NCBI GenBank assembly: GCA_023416195.1
Contig: JAEZID010000140.1
Location: 1 to 7,725 of the forward strand
Source: Pseudomonadota bacterium
Lineage (GTDB): Bacteria; Pseudomonadota; Alphaproteobacteria; Azospirillales; Azospirillaceae
Reading direction: 5' to 3'
Length of the DNA: 7,725 bases
Part shown: positions 7,182 through 7,725 of the stretch, one piece after another
Numbering within the stretch: the first letter of the stretch is position 1
How the letters are laid out: each line of letters starts with the position of its first letter
The notes under the pieces: generated by a model
Databases searched by the model: none
What the model was told of the DNA's origin: nothing
Seen by the model: the letters and a program-made list of their open reading frames with translations, nothing else
Translations under genes and position numbers: made by a program

Positions 7182-7211
7182 TCATGCCCCGGCTTTTCCG
7201 CCGGGGCATGA
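7182..7211 (-). other. Perfect 12-bp hairpin between alpha/beta hydrolase and dctP
   Basis: Arms TCATGCCCCGGC (7182-7193) and GCCGGGGCATGA (7200-7211) are exact reverse complements around a 6-base loop that reads GGAAAA in the transcript direction. The stem begins 10 nt after the hydrolase stop. There is no T-run after it on either strand, so it is not a standard intrinsic terminator, although it could still pause or partly terminate polymerase, or protect the 3' end of the hydrolase message or the 5' end of the dctP message. The gap (7120-7221) otherwise holds the dctP ribosome binding site and a weak tandem repeat. Confidence 0.75.
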
Positions 7212-7221
7212 CTTGCGGAGA

Positions 7222-7725
7222 TCAGCGCAACGCGTTCATTTCCCGCTGGTCGATTTTGAGCTGGTCGGCCAGCCAGTCCGCCATCTTTTCCTGGCCGATG
7301 GTCGGGTTGTCGTGCTGGCAATGCTCGGCGCCCGTCTCTTCGACGCCGATCATTTCAAGCGTGACGTTGACGCCGCTCGCCTTGGCGTATTCATAGACCT
7401 GGGTGGCCTGCCGAACGCTCAGCACGTCGCTGCCGCCGTGGCAGATCAGGTAGGGGCAGCGGATCTTGTCGATGTGGCCTTCGAGCTTGAAGTCGCGGCC
7501 CTTTTCAAAGGCCTCCCGCATCGACTTGACGCCGAAGACCCATTTGATGTGGTCGGCGAGGCCGTGGCTCTCGTTCGCCTCGCCCCAAAGCTCGTTCACG
7601 TCCCACACCGCGCCGTGCGAGATCACCGCGGCGATGCGCGGCTCGTAGGAGGCGGCGCGGGCCGCGTAGAAGCCGCCCAGGCTGGACCCGCAGACGGCGA
7701 TGCGGTCGCGGTCGATGTCGTTCCG
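7222..7725 (-). CDS. Alpha/beta hydrolase, 2,6-dihydropseudooxynicotine hydrolase-like (N-terminus outside window)
   Basis: The C-terminal 167 residues are present; the frame is open from the window edge at 7725 to a TGA at 7224-7222. The nucleophile elbow GSSLGG is visible, with the likely catalytic Ser at in-window residue 15 (codon 7683-7681). The acid is probably Asp100 in ICHGGSDVL and the base His135 in GAEHCQHDN, followed by MADWL. The His-Cys-x-His-x-Asn block followed by MADWL resembles 2,6-dihydropseudooxynicotine hydrolase of nicotine degradation and the related DUF1100/FrsA-type hydrolases, which carry an extra N-terminal domain. That hydrolase cleaves a C-C bond in a 1,3-diketone-like substrate; others are esterases. 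It precedes the TRAP genes by 102 bp and shares their direction. A GTG inside the visible part (7626-7624) lies downstream of the catalytic Ser codon and so cannot be the true start. Fold is secure; substrate inferred only by resemblance. Confidence 0.88.
   Translation of the reverse strand, partial: RNDIDRDRIAVCGSSLGGFYAARAASYEPRIAAVISHGAVWDVNELWGEANESHGLADHIKWVFGVKSMREAFEKGRDFKLEGHIDKIRCPYLICHGGSDVLSVRQATQVYEYAKASGVNVTLEMIGVEETGAEHCQHDNPTIGQEKMADWLADQLKIDQREMNALR

Overview
The window is compact, GC-rich bacterial DNA with strong G/C preference at third codon positions. It carries eight genes, all on the minus strand, so transcription runs from high to low coordinates. A TRAP transporter, several catabolic hydrolases and high-GC coding with good Shine-Dalgarno sites fit a metabolically versatile proteobacterium. 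An alphaproteobacterium of the Azospirillum/Rhodospirillales type is my best guess, but no rRNA or marker gene is present to prove it.

In transcription order the layout is: (1) the C-terminal part of an alpha/beta hydrolase resembling 2,6-dihydropseudooxynicotine hydrolase (7725 to 7222, cut by the window edge); (2) a 102-bp gap with a perfect 12-bp hairpin; (3) a complete tripartite TRAP transporter, dctP-dctQ-dctM (7119 to 4259), tightly coupled; (4) an isochorismatase-fold cysteine hydrolase (4214 to 3585); (5) a 103-bp gap with a GC-rich 8-bp hairpin; (6) an NAD(P)-dependent aldehyde dehydrogenase (start best placed at 3481, stop at 1973); (7) an ACMSD-like metal-dependent amidohydrolase/decarboxylase (1969 to 977); (8) an L-asparaginase-fold amidohydrolase (954 to 1, last few residues beyond the edge).

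The genes read as one catabolic operon, or two or three nested transcription units. TRAP systems usually import small organic acids. The enzymes could then cleave C-C or C-N bonds (alpha/beta hydrolase), hydrolyse amides (cysteine hydrolase, asparaginase fold), decarboxylate or hydrolyse (ACMSD-like), and oxidise an aldehyde to an acid (ALDH). Two unrelated amide-hydrolase folds plus a relative of a nicotine-pathway hydrolase suggest a nitrogen-containing carboxylate, such as an amide or the ring-opened product of an N-heterocycle. The actual substrate cannot be read from the sequence. Active-site residues are intact in every enzyme, but substrate-recognition residues differ from the named reference enzymes in the ACMSD-like and asparaginase-like proteins, so the textbook substrates should not be assumed.

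No RNA genes, CRISPR array, insertion sequence, integrase, attachment site or origin was seen. No regulator gene is present; it may lie outside the window.
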